This document shows positions 21,867 to 31,998 of a DNA stretch of 64,000 bases, one piece after another; within the stretch, counting starts at the first letter, position 1, and each line of letters begins with the position of its first letter. The stretch comes from Catonia carolina (lineage: Eukaryota; Arthropoda; Insecta; Hemiptera; Achilidae). The translations under genes and the position numbers were made by a program. The stretch is from assembly GCA_035578175.1 (NCBI GenBank), contig JAQMRL010000002.1:96016748-96080747 (forward strand). Reading direction: 5' to 3'. Below the pieces are notes generated by a model that was given only the letters and a program-made list of their open reading frames with translations, had not been told where the DNA came from and searched no databases.

Positions 21867-22117
21867 TTAATAAATTTAAAAAATATTAAAAAGGTAGTTA
21901 AAATAAGTCAATTTTATTTAATTATATTATTTTATGTTGTTATTTAACGTCGTGTATTAGTTAGTATAAATAATAATATCCAACCCGGTGGGTTAGTTCA
22001 TAAATTTAAAAAAATATTAAAAAGGTTTTTAATTAATTAAAATAAGTCAATTTTATTTAATTATATTATTTTATGTTGTTAATATTTAACATCGTGTATT
22101 AGTTAGTATAAACAATA
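21850..22117. repeat. Tandem duplication, two units of about 130 bp
   Basis: The unit beginning CCAACCCGGTGGGTTA at 21850 recurs at 21980 and continues in parallel through TAAAATAAGTCAATTTTATT and CGTGTATTAGTTAGTATAAA. The second unit carries small insertions. The unit joins the last 16 bp of SINE-A to neighbouring DNA, so the duplication happened after the SINE inserted. Confidence 0.85.
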
Positions 22118-22194
22118 ACATTATGTTGTTTTTTCTTTTTTTTCTACTCACAATACAATAATCATATGTATCGTATATTAAGTATAGTTTTATT

Positions 22195-22400
22195 AATTTT
22201 GGTTTCGGATAAATGATTTAAAGAAATCAGAATGGATATTTTGAGAACTGGAATAAACCGAGAAAACATAATGAATGAAACTAAATTCAGACACCTAATT
22301 ACTTGTTTTAAAAAGCTTTCATGGAGAGCAAAAACAGAACATCGGATGGACTGAAAAAAACAGGAAAGCTTACTGTAAACTACCTGCCGCCTTACGTGGT
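22195..22400 (+). pseudogene. RTE-like LINE (family L2) C-terminal fragment
   Basis: The plus strand matches 59050-59215 nucleotide by nucleotide in several blocks, for example GAGAAAACATAATGAATGAA against GAGAAAACTTTATGAACCAA, and the following CAGACACCTAATTAC. It encodes, in broken frames, the lysine-rich C-terminal tail of family L2. The minus-strand frame at 22162-22584 is a shadow. Confidence 0.55.
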
Positions 22401-22474
22401 ATAAATTAGCTCTATACGATGTAAATGAGATCAAAAAATATTTCACAATTGACCATAATGAAATAAAAAGTATA

Positions 22475-22650
22475 ACATTTTTGATTCTACATTCGACTGT
22501 TGTGCATATTAATACCAATGCAGATGGTGAAGATTGATATATCGTATAAGAAATTAATGATGAAAATATGCTAGACCTGACCAAGAATCAAACTAGGGAC
22601 CCCTGGAATAGAAGCCAGTTGCGCCAGCCACTATCAGTCGGCTGGCCAAA
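22475..22650 (-). repeat. Degenerate tRNA-like SINE
   Basis: The minus strand from about 22648 reads GGCCAGCCGACTGATAGTGG, then GGCTGGCGCAACTGG and a B-box-like TAGTTTGATTCTTGG, then GTCTAGCATATTTTCAT. The last part resembles SINE-B (48188-48377) and the head resembles the SINE-D type, so it may be a composite or an older relative. Confidence 0.5.
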
Positions 22651-23664
22651 GTAATGTAATGTCCTTAATTTTTAATTTCCTGTAAGAGTAACCCTATTAA
22701 TGAAAATGAATTCGATCCCTGACTTCATATGTTGAACATAAGCCACAGAGGTGGTCACAGACACATTTTTAACATAGATATTGAAATAAAATTATAACTC
22801 TGCTTGTTCTTAAATTGTACATTAAATTTGCATTGACTGTGTAGGAGTCTGCAGAAATACATCTTAAGTTATAAATATTCAGAATAGGTTAGACCTTGAT
22901 ACTCTATAAAGGTTCATTAAAGGAAGGTGTACGAGTGACGATTTTGTGCTATAAATAGAAACCAATATAGTAATGACTTCTAAGTTGAAAAAGGAGAAGG
23001 GAAAAGGAAAATTCGATACTGAAGTACCATCCTACTTTGAAATGAAGTACTGTTAGAATGGTTGAAAATGTTTTAAGTGCCACCGCACAAATCAACTCTA
23101 ACAAAAGCGTTTGTAGAACGTCCCATTGTTAATAAATCTCCTTAAAAACAAAAACTGTTATGTTAATGAAAAAATATGAGTTTTGACATTATGATTTTTG
23201 TCAAATAAAATAGTAAACGATAAATTTTCGTTAAAGTATATAAATTAGAAAATTTTAACTTGATGTGTTAATAAATTTTATTCCTAAATTAAACTGTAAA
23301 AACCCTTCATTAGTAAAACCGATTAAGTGATAAAAATTAACCTGTATGGTAAGAAAATTAATATTTAAAGAGTTTGTAAGAATATTTACAAGTCATATGC
23401 ATTTTTTAATTCTTGTATCCAATTATCAAATTTTTCCTCTTAGCCTATATAATAATTTTTGTAGCATTTCAAACAACTAGTCATCAAGCTTTTCTTGCAC
23501 CATCGGAAAATACCAGCATTACAGAAATAACTGTTCTAAACAAAAACAATTAGGCTTACTTGTATTTTACCAACAGCCACTCAAGTTTGACCTTCACTAA
23601 GTAGAAATAAAATACAAATTGGAATTGGTTCCTGTTATTATAATTACTTTATGTGGAAGAATCA

Positions 23665-24358
23665 TGGACAGATATGGTCAAGGACCATTGCGGTCGGGAG
23701 AAATTTCCGGAAAATTGTGGTCAGTAGATTCCTTTACTAGCCAATAAGATCTACTTTCGATACAAATAGAATACTAATTGGGACTTTTGCGGTGATATTA
23801 TCGTGTGCACCGTTAAGGGCTGGCATTACAGGAATAGTAATATTCTTGGAAATCACCATCCGAAAGTGGTTGATCTTATTGCACTCTTCAAGAAAGAAGC
23901 TGAACGATCAGACAATAAGTTCATGAGGCTTCAGATAAATCTGGAAGGAAAAAGGAGGAAAGAGGCATACATTAAGTTGGACTCTAGAGTAGAGAAGACC
24001 CTGAAGAAAATATGAGGAAGCGGGGACATAAATGTTTGCCTCAAGGCCATCTCGTACATTCAGAAACTGGATTAGTTTTTGTAAATAAAAAAAAAAAAAA
24101 TAAAAATAAAAATAAAATAAGCAAAAGGCAAAGTCGTTAAGACTGATTTTAATCGCCAATATAATTGCATTATTTTGCCAGTCCACAGCCTGGAGAAAGT
24201 GTGATGGGAATCAGTTTAAGCTAAAATGACCGCAAAAGTCCGAATGAATCTTCCACTTATGTAGAAGGTGGATCTTATTAGGTAGTAAAGGAACCACCTA
24301 ACCGCAAATGTCAGGAAATTTCTCCTGACCGCAACGGTCCGTGACCGCATCGGTCCGG
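23665..24358. mobile_element. Mutator-like (MULE) relic with ~135-bp terminal inverted repeats
   Basis: The left arm (23666-23795) and the inverted right arm (24225-24358) align along their length. Shared blocks include GAGAAATTTCC, GGTTCCTTTACTA (left GATTCCTTTACTA), AATAAGATC and GGACTTTTGCGGT. The motif TGCGGTC, with spaced variants, recurs in each arm. A short coding relic lies between the arms. Flanking TATGTGGAAG and TATGGAAG may be a damaged target duplication, but this is weak. Long inverted repeats around a MULE-like C-terminus support the class. Confidence 0.55.
23791..24015 (+). pseudogene. MULE transposase C-terminal fragment
   Basis: An open stretch without a credible ATG (it begins inside the inverted repeat) ends at TGA 24013-24015. 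It contains VKGWHYRNS, GNHHPKVVDLIALFKKE and a lysine/arginine-rich end, KRRKEAYIKL. The order 'V-GWH...HP.....I--LK-E......' with a basic tail matches the C-terminal end of MULE transposases of the FLYWCH-associated type common in animals. The catalytic domain is missing. Assignment is by recalled family pattern. Confidence 0.5.
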
Positions 24359-24911
24359 ACACCGTATGGAAGTGGTGAGAATAACTTTATTTACGAGAAG
24401 TTTAATTTTTCAAATTGTAGTTAATCACACGTTTATTAAAGAATAATGTTTATTGCATTGGAAATTTACTTCTGAGTGAGCTTAGTAACTGTTAGGCTTG
24501 TTGAAAAATACAATAGAAAAAATACCTATAAATCATATCTTCTATTAAAATTTACTAAAAATAATATGGGTTGGTACATAACAGTACGAAGTAGTCAGAC
24601 ATATTGGAAAAACGAGCCAGTACTTCAAAAATGTTAATAATGTATATTATTATTGCAAGGGTAGAGTAGAGAAGGTTCCTCTTTTGAGGGGGTACTCCCT
24701 CAAAAGTATAAATTTTTCCGCTTAGTAGTTACAATTAATATTTTATTAGATTAACTAAGCTCAAACTAAGTAACTTTTTTCAAAAAAAAGTTTACAATTG
24801 TTAAAAACAACCCCTAAAAGCAGGGTTGGAGTAAAAAATTAGGGATTCTCGAGAAAGTAAATATTTTTACCAATTGTAGAGATATCTAACATATTTTTAA
24901 TAGTTCATTGC

Positions 24912-25050
24912 ATGATCTGTAGTATTTAGTTTTCTTAAACTTAATTTAAAAAAAATAATTTTTATAAGTAAACTATTTATAGTTTTTAACTTTATTTTTT
25001 TTAATAAATTTGGCATTGGTTTTTCCAGAAAACTAAATACTCCAGATCAT
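24912..25050. repeat. Inverted repeat, 24-bp arms with one mismatch
   Basis: The left arm 24912-24935 (ATGATCTG..AGTATTTAGTTTTCT) is the inverse of 25027-25050, with a 91-bp AT-rich spacer. Weaker inverted similarity continues outward (AACATATTT against AACATACTT in reverse), suggesting an old foldback MITE of about 300 bp. Confidence 0.6.
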
Positions 25051-25606
25051 AGATCTGGAAATCCTAAGTATGTTTAAAAAAAGTAAGGATTTATGTCAAT
25101 TTGAACTCAAGTTATTTATTTTCTAACGCTAGCACATTAAAAAAAATTTGCGGAAAACTCAACTTATTGTATAATGTAACCTCCACAACGCACTTGCTTT
25201 GCCTACAGCAAAAAGCTAAAACCGATATAAAAACATGAATAATTACACGTCATAATAAACAGTTGAGCAGTTAATTCGTAAAAAAGAATAATTAACCTTG
25301 TGAGCTTTCTTTCAGATAATAATGTTTTCGTGAGTCATTTTTATTACGATCAGCTGATTTTTGATAGTTGTCTGTTATTTTGATGCGTCTATTTTCATTA
25401 AAATATTTTGTTTCATAAATTATTGTGACTTACAGGTAATTTGTGCGATGTGTGTGAGTCTTTAATGTTTGTAAGTAATAATTTCTTATTCGGTAGACAT
25501 TGTTATTTTTGTGTATTGTGTGTTGTTAATTTATTATTAGGATAACCTTATTTTCCATTGTAAAGGGAAAACTTTGGTTCTTCTTCATTTTATTCTTACG
25601 GCCTGC

Positions 25607-26965
25607 ATGATTAACGCAGCCGACGCGTCGTTAAACACAAATGTTTTGCAAACATCGCGACTAATGGCGTTACCTGTTCATTCAAATTCATTTCCCTCCA
25701 GAGAAGAACAAGAAGAAAGTATCGATAGGCTAACAGCTGATGTTTCTCATCCAACGTTAGATTGGAATAATGTTGTTTCCAAAAGGAAGCGCCAAACAGA
25801 AAACGCAAACGCAATTAGTAACGTTAGTTCCGCTAAACGATTTACAAGAGATCCGAGACTTACAATTGGTAGTCTCTACACTGCCAATAAATTTAGCGTA
25901 TTAACGGATATGGAAACAACTGCGACAGACAGCACTAATAATGAATCTCCAATAAAAACAAGACCGCCTCCTATACACTTACATACTGATGTGCAATTTT
26001 CAAAACTCATTGATTTCCTTCAAGGCATAACTGAAAAAGATTCCTTTCATTGTGGGAGTACAAAAGCAGGAGTCACCATATATCCACACACACCGGATGC
26101 TTATAGGAAAATAGTAAAATGTTTAAGAGAAAACCATGCGGAATTCCACACGTACCAACTTGCCGAAGACAAGGCGTACCGCGTAGTAATACGTGGATTG
26201 CATTGGTCAATCGGAGAAGAGACCATTCAGAACGAAATTTCTAATTTAGGTTATCAAGTTAGAAGTGTTACAAACGTCATTTCTCGGGACAAAGTGAAGC
26301 TCCCGTTATTCTACGTAGATCTTGAACCCAATAAAGATAATAATAAGATATTTGATATTAGATATTTGTGTTATTCAAGGATATGGGTAGAAGAACCAAG
26401 ACAGAGGAGGCAGCCCGTGCAGTGCGTGCGCTGCCAGAGATACGGCCATACGAAAAGTTATTGTAATTTACTGCCTCGATGTGTAAAGTGTGGCGCAGGT
26501 CATGAATCTAACTCATGTACAAAATTAAAAGAGGAGCCGGCCGTATGTTGCCTGTGTTCGGGACCACATCCCTCTTCCTACAAGGGGTGTTCAGTCTTTC
26601 GGGATCTGCAAAATCGCCGTTCACCAGCCACTGCAGCACGCCCTCAAGAGAGCTCGCAACAATCTCCATCTGTTACAGAAAAATCATTCCCCTCCCTTCC
26701 GAAAAGCGCAGTAGCAGGAAGAGAAACTCTTTCACAACAAAACCAAACTCGTAATCACCAATTCATCAACCCTCATAAACAGTCAACCATCACCTACTCA
26801 CAAATCGCCGCCGATAATTTTGGAGAGCAAGAACGCCAGTCACAATTCAGTATTCAATCGCAGCTAACAACTTTCATGACCGACCTAAAAGCCCTCTTCA
26901 CACCATTGATCACCCTCATGAGTCAATTAATACAATCACTCACTTTCGCATTTAATGGCAAATAA
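25607..26965 (+). CDS. Jockey-type ORF1, gag-like nucleic-acid-binding protein
   Basis: 452 aa from ATG 25607; the frame is open upstream to 25574, but that codon is TTG, so the first ATG is preferred. The N-terminal ~170 residues are polar and low in structure. Residues about 178-270 look like the PRE_C2HC region that precedes zinc knuckles in insect Jockey gags (VVIRGLHWSIGEETI, YVDLEPN). Three knuckles follow near residues 271-330: CVRCQRYGHTKSYC (C-x2-C-x4-H-x4-C), CVKCGAGHESNSC (C-x2-C-x3-H-x4-C) and CCLCSGPHPSSYKGC (C-x2-C-x3-H-x6-C). The C-terminal ~100 residues are rich in Gln/Ser. Its role is to bind element RNA into a ribonucleoprotein and to chaperone target-primed reverse transcription. 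The 11-nt overlap with ORF2 suggests coupled translation or reinitiation. Confidence 0.9.
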   Translation: MINAADASLNTNVLQTSRLMALPVHSNSFPSREEQEESIDRLTADVSHPTLDWNNVVSKRKRQTENANAISNVSSAKRFTRDPRLTIGSLYTANKFSVLTDMETTATDSTNNESPIKTRPPPIHLHTDVQFSKLIDFLQGITEKDSFHCGSTKAGVTIYPHTPDAYRKIVKCLRENHAEFHTYQLAEDKAYRVVIRGLHWSIGEETIQNEISNLGYQVRSVTNVISRDKVKLPLFYVDLEPNKDNNKIFDIRYLCYSRIWVEEPRQRRQPVQCVRCQRYGHTKSYCNLLPRCVKCGAGHESNSCTKLKEEPAVCCLCSGPHPSSYKGCSVFRDLQNRRSPATAARPQESSQQSPSVTEKSFPSLPKSAVAGRETLSQQNQTRNHQFINPHKQSTITYSQIAADNFGEQERQSQFSIQSQLTTFMTDLKALFTPLITLMSQLIQSLTFAFNGK

Positions 26966-29651
26966 CATGTCTAATTCTATATCGGTGCTATTGTGGAATG
27001 CGAATGGGATCATCCAACGTTTGGCGGAATTTGAATATTTAATAAATGAAAAACGTATCGATATTGTTTTACTCAGCGAAACACATTTAACAAAAGACTC
27101 AAAATTTTACATAAAAGGTTATAAAGTTTATAGAGCTGATCGCCCTGATGGAAGAGCTTTTGGTGGTACAGCGGTGCTAGTTAGGAACAATATCAAACAT
27201 CATATATGCACAGTAATCGAACCATCGGAAAGTATTCAATCAGTGGGTGTGGCACTGGAGATAGATCAAGAGGAAGTCTCATTCATCTCGGTTTACTGTC
27301 CCCCGAGACACCGGATTACAGTAGACAAGTTTACAGAGTTGTTTTCAAGTTTCGGTCCTCGGTTTTTAGCAGGAGGCGATTTCAACGCGAAACATGCTCA
27401 ATGGGGATCGCGTCTGATAAATCCACGTGGCAGAATGATGATTCAAGCTATTTTAAACCTCGGACTGGAATTTCATTCAACTGGATCACCAACGTATTGG
27501 CCGTCAGCTCTGACTAAACATCCCGATCTTCTGGACTTTTTCGTATCCAAGGGCCTCTCGAGATTCTACGCAAAAACGGAATCACTTGACGATCTTTCAT
27601 CCGACCATTCGCCAGTTCTCTGCACCCTGTCGGGCACAGTTTTGGAAGCACCGGTGAGACAGTGTTTGATAGATGGAACAGTTAACTGGGACTTGTTCAG
27701 CAGTAACATAGAGAACAGTATACGGTTGGACTTGCCTCTTCGCACGGCAAGAGAGGTGGAAGAAGCAGTGGAACATTTGACAGTAACAATACAATATGCA
27801 GCTTGGAACTCTACACAACCCCGTAGACCAACTCCAAAAAAGGAACACTGTTATCCGAACTATATAAAAGAACTTGTCAGGGAAAAAAGGAGAGCAAGAC
27901 GCATTTGGCAGCGTACCAGACTTCCATCGGACAAGAGAAACTTGAATTACATGACTAACGAATTGAAGGCAGCTATATGGAACATCAAGACGGAAAGGTT
28001 CAATGAAAATGTCGCCAACCTGACAGAAAGAGATGGAAGCCTCTGGACTGCAACGCAGCGTCTTTTGCGTTACCAAATGCAGTCGCACCCACTTAAACAC
28101 CCCGATGGATCATGGGCTAAATCAGACAAAGAGAAGGCCGACATGTTTTCCGATCATCTAGCGCGCGTATTTCGGCCCAATGACAATTCTTTACCTGGTT
28201 TCACCTCAGATGTAGAAAATTTCTTGTCTTCACCATTGAATTTGTCATTGCCTCCGGAAAACTTCACAAGAAGGGAAGTGCAGGCGGCTGTCCAACAACT
28301 ACCATCAAGAAAGAGTCCGGGGTACGATTTAATAACGGCGGAGATTCTTCAGAAATTACCATTATGTGGATATACCCTTATAACTCAAATATTCAATTCC
28401 ATCCTCAGAACGACGCACTTCCCGATTCAGTGGAAACTGTCTCACGTCGTCCTATTTCTGAAGCCAAATAAACCACCAAGTACTCCATCTTCGTATCGGC
28501 CAATAAGCTTACTCCCAACTTTATCCAAATTATTCGAAAAATTATTACTAGCCCGCTTATTGCCGATTTGCAACGAAAATAACATAATACCACACCATCA
28601 GTTTGGTTTCAGAAGCAGGCACTCAACGATTCATCAGTTACATCGATTGACGGACCAGCTAGCTGTTGCGCTGGAGGAGAAGAAATTTACCACCGCCGTC
28701 TTCCTAGATGTTCAAGCAGCCTTTGACAAAGTTTGGCATCCAGGTCTGTTATATAAATTGAAAAGATTCCTCCCGGATACGTATTATCACGTACTGAAAA
28801 GCTTCCTAGAAGATCGTTTCTTTGTAGTGAGGCAAGGATCATCAGTTTCTGACTACCAAAATATAGGTGCAGGAGTTCCACAAGGTTCTATACTCTCACC
28901 ACTACTGTATACAATTTACACTGCGGACTTACCATCTGATCCAAGGATAACGGTAGCAACATACGCTGACGATACTGCTATCTTGACTTCATCCCACGAT
29001 TTAACGCAGGCCAGTACCAACTTACAACACTTTCTCAACACAATTGAAATTTGGCTGAAAAAGTGGAGATTAAAAATAAACACTAATAAGTCAGTACATA
29101 TAAGATTCTCATTATGTAAAGGAGAAAGTCCTACGGTATTCCTCAACAACGAACCCATTCCACAAAAGAACACAGTAAAATACCTAGGTATCACGATGGA
29201 CAGACGAGTAACCTGGCAAACGCACATCCACAATACACGACTGACTTTGGATAAAAGAGTAAAACAATTATACCACCTCATAGGACGCCATTCCCGATTA
29301 CCGTTACGTTCAAAATTACTCATTTATAAATCATTCATTCGGCCAATTTGGACTTATGGAATTGAAATCTACGAAACAGCAAAGCCAAGTAATATCAGAA
29401 AACTACAGGCATTTCAATCAAAATTATTACGGCTCATCACCAATGCTCCATTCTACATTAACAACAGAATACTACATGACGACCTCAAAATAACACACAT
29501 AAAAGATATGGCATACAACTGCTACAGAAGATTCTTCGGAAAACTTCAAAACCATCAAAATCCATACATCAAAAACTTATCATCTCGTACTCTTCCTGGA
29601 AATCCTCGCCGACGACTTCGCCGCTCATGGAATAGTGACCTGCTCTTATAA
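26955..29651 (+). CDS. Jockey-type ORF2, endonuclease and reverse transcriptase
   Basis: 898 aa from ATG 26955. The apurinic-type endonuclease occupies about residues 1-225: WNANG (Asn17), LLSETH (Glu42), GGDFNAKH (near 141-148) and SSDHSP (near 214-219) supply the expected catalytic residues. The reverse transcriptase spans about residues 420-760: SYRPISLLP, motif A FLDVQAAFDKVWH (near 582), motif B GAGVPQGSILSPLLY, motif C YADD (670-673), and VKYLGITMDRRVTW. The C-terminal segment ends in arginine-rich NPRRRLRRSW. The protein nicks target DNA and copies element RNA from the free 3' end in the nucleus. Length is typical of Jockey ORF2 and no catalytic residue is missing. Codon composition is less AT-rich than the flanks, as for a young insertion. 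Confidence 0.92.
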   Translation: MANNMSNSISVLLWNANGIIQRLAEFEYLINEKRIDIVLLSETHLTKDSKFYIKGYKVYRADRPDGRAFGGTAVLVRNNIKHHICTVIEPSESIQSVGVALEIDQEEVSFISVYCPPRHRITVDKFTELFSSFGPRFLAGGDFNAKHAQWGSRLINPRGRMMIQAILNLGLEFHSTGSPTYWPSALTKHPDLLDFFVSKGLSRFYAKTESLDDLSSDHSPVLCTLSGTVLEAPVRQCLIDGTVNWDLFSSNIENSIRLDLPLRTAREVEEAVEHLTVTIQYAAWNSTQPRRPTPKKEHCYPNYIKELVREKRRARRIWQRTRLPSDKRNLNYMTNELKAAIWNIKTERFNENVANLTERDGSLWTATQRLLRYQMQSHPLKHPDGSWAKSDKEKADMFSDHLARVFRPNDNSLPGFTSDVENFLSSPLNLSLPPENFTRREVQAAVQQLPSRKSPGYDLITAEILQKLPLCGYTLITQIFNSILRTTHFPIQWKLSHVVLFLKPNKPPSTPSSYRPISLLPTLSKLFEKLLLARLLPICNENNIIPHHQFGFRSRHSTIHQLHRLTDQLAVALEEKKFTTAVFLDVQAAFDKVWHPGLLYKLKRFLPDTYYHVLKSFLEDRFFVVRQGSSVSDYQNIGAGVPQGSILSPLLYTIYTADLPSDPRITVATYADDTAILTSSHDLTQASTNLQHFLNTIEIWLKKWRLKINTNKSVHIRFSLCKGESPTVFLNNEPIPQKNTVKYLGITMDRRVTWQTHIHNTRLTLDKRVKQLYHLIGRHSRLPLRSKLLIYKSFIRPIWTYGIEIYETAKPSNIRKLQAFQSKLLRLITNAPFYINNRILHDDLKITHIKDMAYNCYRRFFGKLQNHQNPYIKNLSSRTLPGNPRRRLRRSWNSDLLL

Positions 29652-29810
29652 GACAATGACTCGTGGCACCCACAAAGATTAGCCACTGGGTCTAATCTTT
29701 GTTATTGTAAATTTTCCTATGTTAAAACCAGCTCATTTGCTTATTGTAAAATTTTACAGTTGCAAATAAATAATTAAAGAGAAAAAAAAAAAAAAAAAAA
29801 TTTTTATTAC

Positions 29811-31020
29811 AGCTGTATCGGTAAAATGTCAGTTTTGATATATATGATTACCAAAGCCCCATTTTCTTGGTTACTATGTAACGTATTTTGAATATAAAAT
29901 AACATTAAATTCAGAACATTTTAAGCTATCAGAAATGGGAGAAAATAATTTTGAAAAAAAATTGTTTTAGCATTTTTGGCGAAGGAGTACTCCCTAAAGT
30001 TTCTTGTAAATTTGATCGTTTTTCAGTTCTCAATATACAAAATACACTTTTGAATATTGTTTTAAAATACTTAATTGGCTATCTTTATTTCCTAATTTAT
30101 TAGGAAATACATGATTTTTACTTAACTATATTTCATGTTTTTAAGTTTTCCATTCGTAAATTAAAATTAGACTATTATTTGCATCTTTACAAAGATTGTC
30201 ATTAGCAAATAATACCAATATTAATTTACTGTTCGGCTTCGTACGTCGTATAAGGTGTTTTAGAAATGCTGATAAATGTTTTTACATCGATTAATTCATA
30301 CACGGCAGTACCGATAGATGAATTCTTAATCATATTTATTTTCGCAATCAATCGAATAACTTGTCCTACGAAATGAATTCACATGTCTATGTACATTCAA
30401 ATCAGGGTCATACATGTCAAAACTATTGGATACTTTCTCTTTACATATAAATGTTTTTTTTATAATGTCAATTCAAATTATGTTGATAAATGTGCTAGTA
30501 GTTTGCTTAATAATAAAGACAGTTGATGATAAATTATAGAGACAGATTGTTTAGACGGAATTATATAACAGAATATTATATTTTGTCATTGGCATATCAA
30601 TGTTCATCTAAACTTGGCATAATTCATCTAAACTCTAATAAAAATGTTCTTCTTAAAAATGTTTAGTTGTCAATCATGTAATATTAAGCAAACTGTTCTA
30701 TAATAACTATAATGTATAGTAACTTTACTGTTCTGTAATCTATGACCTATCTTTTACAGAATTCAAATAATAGATTAGTGTAGTCTACATGTTATCTGAA
30801 CACTTCAAATTTGATAAAAACCTTTTATTTAAGAAAATGCTCTTAGTTCAAAGTAGGAGCTTATTGTAATTATACAAGAAATATGAAAAGATAGAAGAAT
30901 TTAGAACTCCATAATTGCTTAATCAGCATATATAAAATTTGTACTCATATTTCTTTTTGAGTTTAGGTGAATGCTAAGATAATCGGTTATTTACCTAATG
31001 ATAGAATTCGGGATTTCATG
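29811..31020. other. AT-rich sequence with no identified gene
   Basis: The segment around 29980 (GAAGGAGTACTCCCTAAAG) resembles a palindromic motif at 24685-24708 on the other side of the Jockey element. No coding region seen. Confidence 0.45.
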
Positions 31021-31033
31021 TATCAGAATTTTG

Positions 31034-31295
31034 ATCATCATCATCATCATCATCATCCATCATGGTTTAGGCTATTGAGCCTGTTCCGGTTTCCACCTCT
31101 TCCTCGGTCGACCCACATCCCTTCTACCATCTGGTTTGGACATCCAGGCTTGAAGTGGCAAACGGTTGTGTGGCATTCGGAGCAGGTGATCTGTCCATCT
31201 TTTTCTATATTGCTTGATCACATCTACAAGTGGCTGTACATTGCATTCTTCTCTTATCACTTCGTTTCTAATGTGAAGAGTAACAACGCGTATTA
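31034..31295 (-). pseudogene. LINE family L6, 3'-terminal fragment with (CAT)n tail
   Basis: The minus strand encodes RNEVIREECNV, YRKRWTDHLLRM and GRRDVGRPRKRW before ending in a (CAT)n/(ATG)n tail at 31034-31055, just beyond GGTTTAGGC (31063-31071). The same tail arrangement and protein end occur at 52625-53561. Near-identical flanks ATCAGAATTTTG (31022-31033) and ATCAGTAATTTTG (31296-31308) look like a target duplication with one indel, so this is a 262-bp, severely 5'-truncated insertion. The plus-strand histidine-rich frame is a shadow of the CAT tail. Confidence 0.7.
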
Positions 31296-31998
31296 ATCAG
31301 TAATTTTGTCCTGAGAAAAAACAATAATAATTGTAACTTTTGATTAATAATTTTCAAAATGGCTTAAAACTCGAAAAACTGCTATAAATAGCTTATTTCT
31401 TTACGGTTTAAGTTAAAAACTTGAGTTTTAGCACTATCTGTATAATTTTTCCGTTTACAGAAATATCAAGGAGAGGAAATTTTTAATAATTCATATACGT
31501 ATAGTTAGTTTTCATTAACCTTCGATTAAAATTGAACTTCCATTCCAAAATTTTAACTAACCAAACTCTTTTGCAGTCAATCTAGAACATACGGTGGTTT
31601 TATAGCTCTTTGGAGAAGCGGCAGAAAGTAATTTAAGGGGAGTGTGGAATGAAGAAATAAAACAAATAATCGATTTTTTTTCGTTTAATCGTTAAAAATA
31701 TAGTTTGAAATGTGTGCTTTAAAATGGCGATAGAATCATGTTGCTATGCCAACTAGAAAATAATTTATTAATTTTTTGTGATTTTTAAGTCGATTTTGCA
31801 ATCTGTCACGAAATTTTACAAAATAATTTTCCTTTCGATTATTATTTTACTGTGAATTATTATACTATTTTTTCACACTACCGTCTTCTTTTATTTATTC
31901 ATAGGTTGGCAGTATAACCTAAAAGTTTTCAACCTGCACTATTTTTGTTGTGGTCAGTCTTTGTTTACACTCGTGTTTTTGTTACTCAAACTTTAAAC

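Larger units (their letters stand above)
25348..29799 (+). mobile_element. Complete Jockey-type non-LTR retrotransposon
   Basis: A 4.45-kb element with a ~260-bp 5' leader, two overlapping ORFs, a 3' UTR with AATAAA at 29765-29770 and a terminal poly(A) (29782-29799). ATTTTTATTAC at 25337-25347 is repeated at 29800-29810 as an 11-bp target duplication. ORF1 ends 11 nt after the start of ORF2, which lies in another frame. There is no frameshift or stop in either ORF. The absence of an RNase H domain and the ORF2 length of about 900 aa fit the Jockey clade. It is the only apparently intact autonomous element in the window and probably supplies machinery for SINEs or truncated relatives. Confidence 0.9.

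Noticed and set aside
22162..22584. 140-codon minus-strand ORF
   Set aside because: It lies antisense to an L2 LINE fragment and runs into a SINE; the shared antisense pattern at 58962-59312 shows it is a shadow.
25574..25606. Extended N-terminus of the Jockey ORF1 beginning at 25574
   Set aside because: The codon at 25574 is TTG. The first ATG in the frame is at 25607, so the start was moved there.
30967..31296. Plus-strand ORF with a polyhistidine run
   Set aside because: The histidines come from the CAT-repeat tail of a minus-strand LINE fragment whose RT C-terminus reads in the opposite direction.
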